From Glycine soja (taxonomy: Eukaryota > Streptophyta > Magnoliopsida > Fabales > Fabaceae): a DNA stretch of 64,000 bases. Positions 34,260 to 46,083 of this stretch are shown here, in pieces. The DNA is taken from assembly GCF_004193775.1 (NCBI RefSeq), contig NC_041003.1:40119611-40183610 (forward strand), given 5' to 3'. The number at the start of each line of letters is the position of its first letter. The stretch's first letter is position 1. Both the position numbers and the translations under genes were made by a program. The notes beneath the pieces are model-generated. The model was not told the DNA's origin and did not search any database. It saw only the letters and a program-made list of their open reading frames with translations.

Positions 34260-34945
34260 AGAGAGAGAGAGAGTGAAGGCATGGCGATGGAGGCATGGAG
34301 AGAAGAAAGAGAAAGGAAGTGATAGATTATCAACCTCCGTGTGTGGTCAGAAAATAGTGCAAAAGAGTAGAATAAAAACTTGAACAATTTGAAGTTGTGG
34401 TTGGTTGAGTTTAAAGAAGATAAAAAAAACAAAAAGACCAAAAAAACGAAAAAAATTAACACGTCAAAAAATTAAGTGAGGTTAAAAATGTAATTTCCCT
34501 AGACTACTTCTTTTCATTAGATATATAATAGATTTATAATATCACTTATTTCTATTTTTATTTCTTATAGATTTATAAAATTATCATGTAACTTGTACCT
34601 AGTTATAAAAAATATATTTCATTAAAGATATTTTTACTAATTATTTGAGTTAAGATGCATAAATATTTTGTTATTAGTTATATAATGACATATAAATAAA
34701 ATATTTTATATTTTAAACTATTCTTATTATATATCTTACCTTTTATTTAGTATTTTCTAAAGAAAGTTAAAAGTAGGATTAAAGCTGAAAATCAATCTAA
34801 TCCAAATCGTTTTAAATTGGATCAAATTGGATTAAAAATTTAAAAAAAATCGATTGGATGATAAATTAACAAAACTGAAATGATTGGATCAAATGTTTTT
34901 TTTTTCTTTTCAAAATTGATCTAATTCAATCCGTGAACACCCATA
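34260..34945. other. GA-rich leader then AT-rich spacer
   Basis: A GAGAGAGAGAGA run at 34259-34273 belongs to the upstream region of the AIRP2-like stub. The rest is AT-rich. A repeat-like stretch with AATCTAATCCAAATCG and TTGGATCAAATTGGATTAAA (34785-34930) may be a MITE, but I could not pair its ends. Confidence 0.35.
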
Positions 34946-37890
34946 GTTTGCATCATGTAGGTAGGCATGGTCACAATAACCGCCTTGGGCAATGTCAATC
35001 TCCCTACAAATGACAAACTATTAGCATACCAATTGCTAAGACAACGTTGGGTTTTGTCCAACAAGAACTAATACATCTCTTTCTTTTTACGGCCTCGAAT
35101 TAAAGGAATCCTAAGGTGTTTTCCAAGACCCCTCGTTAGAGCAAACCCCGACATCTCACTTAACTTCCTAGCCACACTATGGTTGACATTATTAGACACT
35201 AGCATGCACATTTTGGACATGACACTGTTTGCCCAAAGGAAAAACAAAACGTATCCAAACACCTAATAATGGTTTCCATCTGAACCTTACTAGCTTCCCC
35301 AAACAAGAGTAAATCATCTGCAAAAAACAAATGCGATATAGATAGTCCAAACTTACTCATTTTAGTTGGCTTCCAACGATGGCAACTCACTTCTCTATCA
35401 ATCAAATGAGCCAACCTTTCCACACAAAACACAGACAAGTATGGTGATATCGAATCTCCTTGCCTTATCCCTTGGGTTATAGAAAAAGTTTCTAACGAAA
35501 CCCCATTAAACATTACCTACATGGAAGGAGAGGAATGCAAGCTAGGATTAACTGACAGAAATGTTCTTGAAAACCCACCTCTTTCAAAGTATCAATGATA
35601 AAATCCCAACAAACTTTATCGTAGGCCTTTTCCAAATCAACTTTAACGGCCATAAGCCCTCCCTTCCCTTTCTTCTTGCTCATAGTATGGAAAATTTCTC
35701 CGGCAATCACAACATTATCTGTCCCATGTCTTCCCTGTACAAAACTACACTGAGTAGACCCAATAACAAAGCCATAATAATACTTTTAAGTCTCATAGCT
35801 AAGATCTGTGTTAATCTTGTAGATAACGTTACAAAGACTTATAGGACGAAACTGGTTCATATGAGTAGGACCATTTAGGAATAAGTACCAACGACATACT
35901 ATTAATATCTTCAATAGCTGAGGGATCATCATAGCACTTAAGAACAATAGCCACAACTGATTCACCCACTGTGCTCCAATTGGCATGAAATAAGATAAGA
36001 TGCAAACCATCTGGCCCTAGGGCTTTAAGTTGCCCCATGCTGAACATCACTTCCTTAATCTCCTTATCCTCAAAGGCCTTCTGAACATTCATCAAAAGAT
36101 CATCATCAATTCTTGGAAAGTTATTGCACAAGTTCCAAGTATCGCCTTCTTCCTCCTGTTGATATAAATCTTGAAAGTAATTTCTCGATACATTCTACAA
36201 CAATTCATGATCCATAATAAGGTTCCTAGGTGCATCCTCCAAAACTTCAATTTGGTTCCTCTACCTACAAATAACGACCAAAGTATAAAAGAATCGGGTG
36301 TTCCTATCTCCAAAGTGAACTCACTCTCATCTAGCCATCTGATACCAAAATAACTTTTCCTGGGCAAGAATATCATTATACTCCCTCCACAACTCCCTCT
36401 ACACTTTCTAAAGATATCAATTCTTCTCCATATCTAATTGAGCATTAATCCCCTCAAGCCTGGCTAGAATTTGTCTCTTCTTATGAAAAATATTTCCAAA
36501 GCAATTATGATTCCAATCCGAAGCTTTAATCTGAAATTGGCCCACAGCATCATGCCAACTATCAAAGTCCTCTTCTTTCACTACATCTTGGAATGATCGG
36601 TCAACCAACCAACTTGCCATAAATCTGAAAGGTTTCATACTCGCAGCATAAGTTTTGCCATCAAATGTAAACGAAATAGCTTTGTGGTTAGACTTCAAAG
36701 ATGAGAAATGCACAACAGATGCATTCGCATATAATAATCGCCATTTGGAATTATAGACAACCTTATCAATATGCTCTTTCACACCCCTTCCTTCCTAAGT
36801 GAACGGAGGCCCCTTAAAGCCGAGAACATGTAAACTACAATCATGCAAACAACTTGTAAGCCTTTCCATTGAAGCCCTATTCGAACCCCCACCTCTAGAT
36901 TTTTCAAAAGAATCTAGATACACATTAAACTCACCCACCACCACCCATTGATGTCTAACAGTTTCTGCAAAAATTTTCATTTCCTCCCAAAGTTCATGAT
37001 GGATAGCAGGTGTGGGATTGCCATATACCAAAGTAGCCAAGAACTCAGGATTGTCATCCTTAGGAATACAACAAATATGAACACACTGAGCATAGGGGAT
37101 CCCAGCACGTCCACACTCCAGAGAAAGGAATCCCACATAACCCAAATGCCTCCCAAAAAACCAACTGCACCCACTTTAAACCTATAATCCATCCCTAGTT
37201 TACAAAGCACACTATCTGCTTTCTGACCACTAATCTGAGCCTTAAATAGAGCCAACAAGCCCATATGGTATTTCTGCACCAAATCCTTTATCAACCGTGA
37301 AACTGTTTTCCCACTTGCTCCACGAATATTCCAAGATACGAAATTAAACATAAAACAAATATAAGGGAAAAAGCGAACCCTCTACCGGATTCACGCACTT
37401 GAAGTGCTAACATCCATATTATCATGGATCCTTTGAACCTCTTCATTGTGTGTAACCACATGACCATCCACCCCGAGGGGACTATTCATATCAACCCCTA
37501 ATTGCATAGTCCCTCCCTTATCCAAAGTAACATCCTTCTTACTCCTCTGATCCTCCTAAGAGCTTATTCATCGCGACTGGATTAGTTAGGATCACTTCAG
37601 GCTCTTTATCCATTGTCTTCATACGTGCAAAAATTTCTTCTCAAGAGACTTCATAATATTGTCCGCAACCAAACTTTCTTTAGCAATTCCATTCTCTTGA
37701 ATACCTCTTCCCTTAGGTTTTGCTTACTTGACTCCCCTACTTGAGGCGCGCGTCTAGTAAGAGTTTTATTTTGATTCTTAGTCAAGAGGCTATTCTTGGC
37801 ACTTAAATGTTTAGTTTTGCCCTTCCCCACAACTTGTTTATTTTTCCCCGCTTGAGGGTTTCTAACCTTCGAAGCAACTTTTCTTTCCAT
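34946..37890 (-). mobile_element. Degenerate L1-type LINE (copy A)
   Basis: Read on the minus strand: a Lys-rich tail of ORF1 (37890-37650); an apurinic endonuclease starting FVSWNIRGA at about 37345, with LVYGNPTP and VVVGEFNVYLD (catalytic block); a linker rich in Trp and Lys (36782-36417); then reverse transcriptase with LKALGPDGLHLILFHANW (about 36030), KVDLEKAYDKVCWDF (about 35640), QGIRQGDSISPYLSVFCVER (about 35450) and the catalytic FADDLLLFGEA (about 35320). The RT thumb ends around 34946 at LPKAVIVTMPTY with no zf-RVT domain or poly(A). At least five frame changes separate these blocks. It is dead and 3'-truncated. Confidence 0.88.
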
Positions 37891-37914
37891 TGTACTTTCG
37901 GCTGTGGACCAAAT

Positions 37915-39190
37915 TCATTTTAGAAGGAATCCTATCCTTCAAAGCTTTGAAAGCTTGAACTTTCAAAGTTACTTACTTTTGCCACATCAATTTGTGGATA
38001 TGTTGGTGTTGTGCATCTGCATTAGAAATCAAAGAACGATACACATACCTTACAATATAAGATCCCAAAGGGTTCCCTTCCCAAATCCATTTGTTCCTTA
38101 CATTCTCATTTAACATTGTTTGCTCTATAGACCATTTAAGATCCTTCACCAAATCCTTTTCCCATTCAAATAGTTGCCTACGCCACCTCCATGGCCATGA
38201 GGGTGCTCCATCCATTCATTGCCACATTTCACCTACCTTAACCTCATTTTCCACAACCAAAGAGCAATACCTTGGAAACTTAAAAGATAAAGGTTCCAAA
38301 CCACCCAGTAGTCCTGCCAAAAATAAGTTTCCTTCCCATCACCTACTCTCCCAAGCAAGATCCTAGATATCCAACCCTTATGCATGTCCAAATCATCACC
38401 TTGTAGGAAATTAATATTTGTCCACCAGACATAGCTCATACCCCCATGAACTTCCCTATCCAAAACACCTACCTATCCCATACTTATACAATAACATTTT
38501 ATACCACAGAGAATTTGTTTAAGTATTTATTCTCCACCACCACTTCCCTAGCATAGCCAAATTGATTAGTTTAATGTTTTAATCCCTAAACCTCTCATTC
38601 CCTTTTCTACACACACACCTTACTCTACTTGACCCATAGTGAATTTTTCTTTTCTTCTCCCCTTCCCTCCCCCATATAACTATTTACAAAGTTTTTCAAT
38701 GAAATAAATAATACCTGGAAGAGTTCTGAAGAAGGGAAAAAATAGATCGAGAAAGAGAAATAGGAACAAATTTGGACAAGACAATTCTACCACCAAAAGA
38801 AATATACTTGTTATTCCAAGATGCCAGTCTCTTCCAAACACTTGTTCTCATGTTGCTTTTCGTTTGTGGTTTGCTCCAATAGGCAACCACAAGTATTTAA
38901 AAGGGAGTGATCTGACTTTACAATTCAATAAGGATTTCGTCTAACAGATCCATTCATCATTAACTTGAATACCCACCAATTGACTCTTGCGGAGTTTCTC
39001 CTTTAGTTCAGAAGCAAGCTCATATAGTTGCAAGATAGCTTTTATGGCAAAAATAGTATCCAAACGCTTTTTCCGAACTACTAAAGTATCATCGGAAAAT
39101 TATAGGTGTGAGAAGCATGCATTTTAGCCTTCCAACTCAAAACCTTCAAACATCTTTTTCCTCACCCTCATCGAAAGTTGATACCACCAG
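37915..39190 (-). mobile_element. Degenerate L1-type LINE (copy B), 3' part only
   Basis: On the minus strand: a remnant of the RT palm (FSDDTLVVRKKRLDTIFAIK, about 39100-39040), the thumb block KRLASWNNKYISFGGRIVLS (about 38830-38770), a Trp-rich linker (WISRILLGRVGDGKETYFWQ, about 38380-38315) and the zf-RVT-like end (WIWEGNPLGSYIVRYVYRSL, about 38090-38030). Several stops interrupt it. It lies upstream of copy A on the same strand, so the two lie head to tail; B lacks its 5' part and A lacks its 3' part. Confidence 0.82.
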
Positions 39191-41394
39191 GCATAGGGCT
39201 TTTGAAAATGATTGATTAAAAGAGATAATAAGAATTTAGTTAAAATGCCGGCCTCTAAATGGAAAGAGATAAACACTTATTTAAACTATTATGTTAATAT
39301 GGAAAGTACAAAATGATATATCATATCCATGTTAAATATATTTAAATTTTGACGGTAATATATACAGAGATAGGATTATTTGATAACAAACATAAGACAA
39401 TATAAAGTAACTATTCTATTCTATCTTGTTGTAACAAGTTGTTTGTTGCACTAATTGAATTTGATGATTTTTTTTTTATCTTATCTCTTGAGGTATGAGA
39501 TGAGTTACAAAGAATAGATAAAAATATCTTTATTTCATTTTTGTTTGTCATTTTTTTTGAGGAATTTACTTTTCATTTATGCTTACTCACACACATGTAA
39601 AATACTTTTATCTAAATATTACTCCATTTATGTTTCCTGTTGTGGAATACCCAAATTTATGTAAGTATCATTTATGGTTATTCATTTTTTACCAATCTTA
39701 AAACATAAATATCACTTATGTCACGTTTCGTTGATTTTAAAATATAGCATGGGATTTTTCTACTATTTTTAACACATCAAACTAATGATTGACTGATTGT
39801 AAGCAGAGAAAGTTAAGAAGTTTCCTTTTTTTGTAAAAGACCAAGCCAAAGAGGGTAAAACAACAAAAAAAAGGCTAATTTTATAATAGGATTTCATGCA
39901 AGAACACTTAATTAACGTGATAAATAAAAAATATAATCTTGAGCATACTATTATATATAAATGGTAGATTATAAAAATCTATATAATTTTTTTAATTAGT
40001 CATGTAACTACCAACTATTTATAATCTTGAACATTTAAATACAATTGTGTATTTTATATATATAATTTTCATTTCACACAAGAATTAAGTATTTTTTTAT
40101 GAGGATTGACGCTTTGATAATAATCTAAAAGTTAATGTAATAAATGGATGTAATATACGTATATAATTTAACTGACGTAAATACCGTATAATTTATGTAT
40201 ATACGTAATATCATTTATGCTCATTAATGGTAAAACATAAATATCCCTTGTTTCACGCATCATTGATCTTAAATAATAGCATGCGATTTCCCTCACGAGA
40301 TTTCCTAATTTATATTTAAACTTGCTATAAATTTGAATTGAAATACTTATTAGTTTTATTAGTAGTTTGGAACAAAATAAATTGATCATCAATTAGAAAT
40401 GTTCTAATTAAATATTTTTAATTAAATAATCACATTAATAAATAATCATTACAATTACCATACTTGTTCATTAATTTTTTTATGTTTTTTTATCGGGATT
40501 GAACCCAATATGTGTGGTTTGATGGTAAGAAGGGAATTTCAATCCTATACTTACCATATAATTAATAATTGATTACTCAAGATATTTTTTTTATAGTTGG
40601 TAATTGATTGATTATTGAAATAATTAGTTAGGCTATATTTAGAAAGACTTATAATTAAAAAACGTTTGAATATGATAATAATAAAAAAAGTTCAAAAATT
40701 CTCTTTAAATTTAATTAGTAAAATAATACAAAACCTACAAAAGTAAGACTAGCGTCTTAAAGTTTTAAGTAGTTTATAATCTTCCATGAATCCTTGGAAA
40801 AAAAAAAACATAATCTTTTTACTGCTCTATTGATATGATATAGCTCATTACATGTTACATATACACATGAATTTTCTAAAATTTGCATGACCCTCCTAAA
40901 AACTAAAACCTATGCTAATTTCTCACAAAATCATATTGGAAAATATCTTAATATAGCAGCCAAAATGTGTCCTTTGTGATCTTGGAAAACACGCCTATGT
41001 CAATACCAATATCAACCTGAATCAAAGCAACAAAGGAGAATGAAAATTGTTAGAATATTAGCTTAAGAAAAGAACATAAAAAAAAAATTGAAATTGCAAT
41101 TTTCATACCTTTCAACCATTTTGAACATGCTTATCTTTAATGTAATAAGAAGAAAAAGACATGGTGTAGCAGAGGAAGAAACAATTGCAAGGCTGGTGAT
41201 CCGTTGAATAAACTATTTATAATGATACTTTCCTAAAAAACATGGAAAATTTGAATTTTCAAATAATGAACATCACTAATTAAAATCACGACCATTATGA
41301 GATTAACGTGTATATTTTGATTACTTTAATTATGCATTTTAAAACAATTCAATTTTATATATTAAATTATTAATTGATTATAAAAAAATTATAA

Positions 41395-41448
<54 letters not shown>

Positions 41449-41625
41449 CATTAAAATTAACAAAAACAAAAAATATATATCACAAAATCACCATAAATCT
41501 TATGGGATTTTTTCATCAATTAAAATAATCAGTTACCAGTTACAGAACTACTATATTTGAAAAATTTTGAAGTTGATAATAACAAAAAAAATGTTCAAAA
41601 TAATCAATTTATAATAGAATAAAAC
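39191..41625. other. AT-rich spacer, no gene seen
   Basis: No coding similarity found. It includes the AT microsatellite listed separately and many poly-A/T runs. Confidence 0.45.
41400..41447. repeat. (AT)n microsatellite
   Basis: About 23 uninterrupted AT dinucleotides. Such loci are usually length-polymorphic between accessions. Confidence 0.95.
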
Positions 41626-42060
41626 ATTTTCTACGGCGCTTCTTTGACACATTTAATGAACTGTCTTTGAAGTTGATGTCATGAAAAGTTTTAACTTTTC
41701 ATGACATTTGTTAAAAAACCGTCTTAAAAAAATTATAATTTTAAGATGAATTTTAGGCAAATAATCGTCTTAAAATGTATTTTTAAAAAAATAAAAAATT
41801 AAGAATATTAAGACGATTTTATTTATAATTTAAGATAATTTTTCAAATAATCGTCTTAGAATATTTTTAAAAAAATTAAAATAAATTCAGGATTCTAAGA
41901 CGGTTTTTCCAAAAATAGTTTTAGAATGTCTACGGTCTAAGACGGTTTTTTGAAGAACCGTCTTAGAATGTTTTTTATTTTCAAAAAATAAATTAAAATA
42001 AACGTAGATATTCTATGATAGTTTTTGAGAATCGTCTTAAAATGTCTTTTAAAAAAAAAT
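41626..42060. repeat. CACTA-like subterminal array (AAGACGGTTTTTT/AACCGTCTTAGAATG)
   Basis: Copies of CTAAGACGGTTTTT and AACCGTCTTAGAATG alternate with AT spacers. The first 80 bp (CTTTGAAGTTGATGTCATGA...) resemble the start of the 9972-10360 array, so both probably mark left ends of the same CACTA family. No clean CACTA terminus was found at this one. Confidence 0.65.
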
Positions 42061-43050
42061 AAATAGAAAAATAAAATATATAGACTATTTTTCACAAGTC
42101 ACAACTTGTTATCTTCCTACAATATGAGACATCATTGTTTATAAATTAATAGAAAAATAAAAAAATAATAAAGAATAGATTGAATACACAAGCTATAAAA
42201 AATATAAGACAAAATACTGAATAAGGTGTACAACAATAGCAATAAGCAAAAGATACAATACCTTTGGAAATACAAAATATGCAACATGCTTCTTATTAAG
42301 ACTCGTCACTTATTAGACAAATAAACACATTTTTTTTATATAAAAAACAATGGTAAAGTTTGAACCCAACAGTAATTATTACATGATATTAGCAAATTTG
42401 AACCCAATAGTCCTAAATTAAGAAGGTTGCATGAAGCAATTAATTAAATGATGTCAACAGTAAACTTGTATAAATAACATCACTATTAGTGACTAAATCC
42501 TTACAAACTACAGATATTCCCAATTATGATGTTAGCTTCACATCAGGAATTGAATTCAGAAAGAAAACAATAGCAGCAGAAGAGGCATTACCATTGTTCG
42601 ATGTAGATCCATACATTTCACTCTCTCTGATCTTTGTGCAAGCTTGTGCTGGTAAAAAAATTAAAATAACACGTTAGATTAAGTATCCCACAATTTAAGC
42701 AAGAATAACTTCATTTTGGTTCACAACCTTACTGGTATCTAGGCATTAGTAGGTAACACATAGGTTTTCTACTATGACATAGTGCATAGATCCTACCAAT
42801 AATTTTCAAGTACTAATTAATTAAATAATTGAAAGTTGAAACTACACTATCGATATACATTGATTAGCTTCCACAACTTGCTAAACACTAGAACACTGAA
42901 ACATTCTTCATTTTACAAAAAAAATACTAATAAGAAATAAAAAGACGGGGTGGTGTTGGAAGAACCAAAAGGTAGCAAACTAGACTATAACTCATTGCTT
43001 AAAGTATGAACAATCTTAACCTGAGGAAAACAATTTAGTGCACAACACTG
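42061..43050. other. AT-rich, with a possible further KUP exon remnant
   Basis: Mostly AT-rich. On the minus strand at about 42560-42660 a frame reads MYGSTSNNGNASSAAIVFFL, which loosely resembles the GNAxGxAV membrane segment of KUP potassium transporters. It lies in the right order downstream of the KUP pieces. The match is weak. Confidence 0.35.
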
Positions 43051-43054
43051 GCTT

Positions 43055-43700
43055 ACAATGGAAAAGGTTGTCGAAAATCACTGCTTGACTTCCAACAATG
43101 GCAGCAAGAGTGGCCACTATGAAAACTAGCCAAAATATAGTTTCTACAGAAAAATAGTAGCACACTTACACTAGAGAGGCCATAAATAACCTTAGCAGCT
43201 TGTGGTTTCTTGAAATAATTTCTTGCCTGGTATGGCTTTGTAGAAACTTTCTTGAATGTCATGATGGTGCTTAGAGAGAAATGTGGTCTCGCCTATATAT
43301 GCCAAAATCAGGCAGGGATACACTAGACATGTGAAAGCTACCTAAGATTAAGGGAGACTATTAAAACACATATCATTTCGGTATGACAGAATAGCATACT
43401 AGGATCAAGTTAATCATTCATTTATTCTACACTCTCAAATCTCTATTTACCTTTATTGAGAGTGCAGAAAAATGACCCAAGGCAACATACATTGCCTCCA
43501 CTCCTGAGAAAGTACCACAAGAAAATTAATTCCACTACTCTAGTTGTTAATAAAATTAACTATATTGTAGGTTCTTATATAATAAAAAATAAAAACTATA
43601 TTATAGGTACCTGTGATTGAAAGCACAACTCCATCTAATGACATACATCCTTCAATGCCAGTGGCTCTGAGGAACTTCAACATGTAGAGTGAAGAAAGTG
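43055..43700 (-). pseudogene. KUP/HAK/KT potassium transporter pseudogene fragment
   Basis: Consecutive minus-strand exon remnants match the KUP/HAK membrane region in the right order. 43690-43605 has KFLRATGIEGCMSLDGVVLS; 43500-43445 has GVEAMYVALGHFSALSIK, the family signature where GTEAMFADLGHFS is usual; 43341 to about 43193 has VAFTCLVYPCLILAYIG, then FLSKHHHDIQESFYKAIPG and a stop; 43145-43060 has FWLVFIVATLAAIVGSQAV. These cover several transmembrane helices of a K+/H+ symporter. Residue changes at conserved positions, a stop after the FYKAIPG block and missing N- and C-terminal parts show it is dead. It lies 1 kb from a CACTA-like array on the same side, so it may be another captured fragment. 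Confidence 0.85.
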
Positions 43701-44041
43701 CACGGTATATTTGTTAGTTCCAGTAGAATATGTTGTATACACAATTACCATTGATGCACAAAAGCCATGTTGCAACTACTGGTGGGCTTACTTTCATAGA
43801 GTCCCTTGATCTTAACTTGAACTCCTGAAACTGAAAAAACTAAAAGGAGACACAAGGGATGTTCATATACCCAAAGGAGAAACAAATACAAATGTTTGTA
43901 CAAATATCAACTCCTGAAACTAACTCATAATGAGTAAATTAAATTTAGAAAGGAAAAGACATAGGAATCCAAAAACTAGGTGATATGGCATAAATCTCTT
44001 GATATGTAATTCACCAGTAATTTCCTTTTACTAATAAATAT

Positions 44042-45548
44042 TAGGATAAATAACCACTTTTGTCCCTGAATGTGTAATTCACTGACAAATGCGTCTCTGA
44101 AAGATGAAAATACAAAATTTAGTCCCCGAAAGTATAAAAAGTGCGACAAATATATTCGGCCGTTCACTTCCGTCCATCACCGTTAATAAAATAGCCTACG
44201 TGACATAGAGGGATAAATTTGTCACTGAAATGATTACTAGCGTGGTCATCTCTAATTGTCAGCATAGGGACGTATTTTTGTCGTATAATATTTTTTTTAC
44301 TTGTCGTCTTCCCACTTTGCTGACAAATGCGTCCCTGAAAGATGAAAATGCAAAATTTAGTCCCTGAAAGTATGAAAAATGTAACAAATATATCCGGATG
44401 TTAATAATAGATCGTGACTAATTATTATAATTTTAAAAAATTTATAATGATTGCGACAAAATTTTGGGAGAGCTATATCACACCGGTAAGTGTCTTTTTC
44501 CATTATATAATTTTTAAGTTTTATCAACGGTTGAGACATGCATAAAATATTATCAATGGAAATGAATTTTTATTGCTTTGGCGAATTCTTCTTACTTTTC
44601 TTCAACTACAAAAAAAATCAATCCTTTGGTTGTTAACTCTCGAATAAATGTTATCAACACAGAAAAAAAAGTAAAAAAAATTACAGTAAAACAATAAGAA
44701 AATCATTATTTCTATTTAATCAAACACTATTTATTTAATTTTTTTAAAATAATTTTTTCATAATAAAATATGAATGTCTATTAGTATGTGCAATGACATC
44801 AAATGGCAAATTATAATAAAAGTTTGTTGATTTTTATTTTTTTTTAAATCATACACAATTATTTTTTATTGACTGATCATTTAAAAAATCATAATCTTGA
44901 AAAAAAATCATTCCAAAGGAGGGGAGTGTTTTTTACAAATTAAAAGTGTCATTGCATTTGCAATTTTCCCTAAAAATTATTCATGGAGCTAATTTAACTA
45001 TAATGCTTTACAATAAACATTTTTTTTTACTTGAACCTTTCATCAAGCATGAGAGTGTAAAAAAATTATTTATAGTTTATAAAACAACTATTCTTTTTTC
45101 TTTTAGACTCAATTTAATTTACGAGTTTGTTAAAAAAAATTTGTCTTAATCATTATAATTTTTTTTTCAAATTATCACAATCTACTATTAACCTTTGGAT
45201 ATATTTATTACACTTTTTACACTTTCAGAGACTAAACTTTGTATTTTTATCTTTTAGGGACATATTTGTTAGCAGAGTGGGAAAACGAAAAATCAAAAAA
45301 ATATTATATGATAAATACGCCCCTATGCTGACAATTAAATATGATCACATTGATAATCATTTTAGTGACAAATTTATCCTTCTGTGCCACATAGACTATT
45401 TTATTAATGGTGACGGACGAAAGTCAATGGCCAGATATATTTGTCGCACTTTTTACACTTTCTGAGACTAAATTTTGTATTTTCATCTTTCAGAGACATA
45501 TTTGTCAGAGAATTACACATTCAGGGACAAAAGTGACTATTTACTCTA
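44042..45548. mobile_element. Long-TIR non-autonomous DNA transposon
   Basis: The left end TAGGATAAATAACCACTTTT and the right end AAAAGTGACTATTTACTCTA are inverse copies, and similarity continues for about 200 bp inward (GTCCCTGAATGTGTAATTC and following). AATAT flanks both ends (44037-44041 and 45549-45553). Within each arm the block around AAAATTTAGTCCCTGAAAG occurs twice, so each arm is itself a partial tandem duplication (44042-44410 and about 45175-45548). No transposase is present. Long TIRs suggest a MULE-type element, but a 5-bp duplication is short for that group, so I leave the superfamily open. Confidence 0.8.
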
Positions 45549-46083
45549 AATATTAAGATAGTAATCACCTTAAGTATCAGTTTATTGTGAGGTTCCTTTA
45601 CCCCTTGCCCCTCCAATTCTAAAATTGTTCTCAGTTAGAGCCCTTAGAATATCTTATTCCCTCACTTATTCTGCAAAATTTGCATTGCTTTAAAACCTCC
45701 ATAGTAAAATACTTGTCTAATTGTTACCGCTCATATGAATTCCCCACTAGGCCCCTACCATCCATTTTCCTCATTATCATGTAATAATTATATAATGATG
45801 AACAAGTTCCCCATTTCATCATTCTGTAAAAAAAACCCAGTAAATATAACTCACATGCAATGCCAAAAAGACAGTTAGAAATAGCAAACTGAGGATCCAA
45901 TGTAATATGTTAATATAACTTACATGCAATGCCAAAAAGCCAATAAATAATTAGAAGACATTAAGAAAAGGACACTGATGTCATTAAAATCCAAAGCAAA
46001 ACATGGCAATGTCCTTCTCATACACCTAAGGGGAACACCATGAATACAAGTAACATCTTATTAGTTGTCAGAAATTTCTTGTG

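Noticed and set aside
34785..34930. Possible MITE with ATCTAATCCAAAT / TTGGATCAAATTGGAT motifs
   Set aside because: I could not define matching termini or a target duplication, so it is only mentioned with the spacer.
43053..43262. 69-codon minus-strand frame starting MTFKKVSTK
   Set aside because: It is read in the wrong frame; a neighbouring frame of the same strand gives clear KUP transporter sequence with an upstream continuation.
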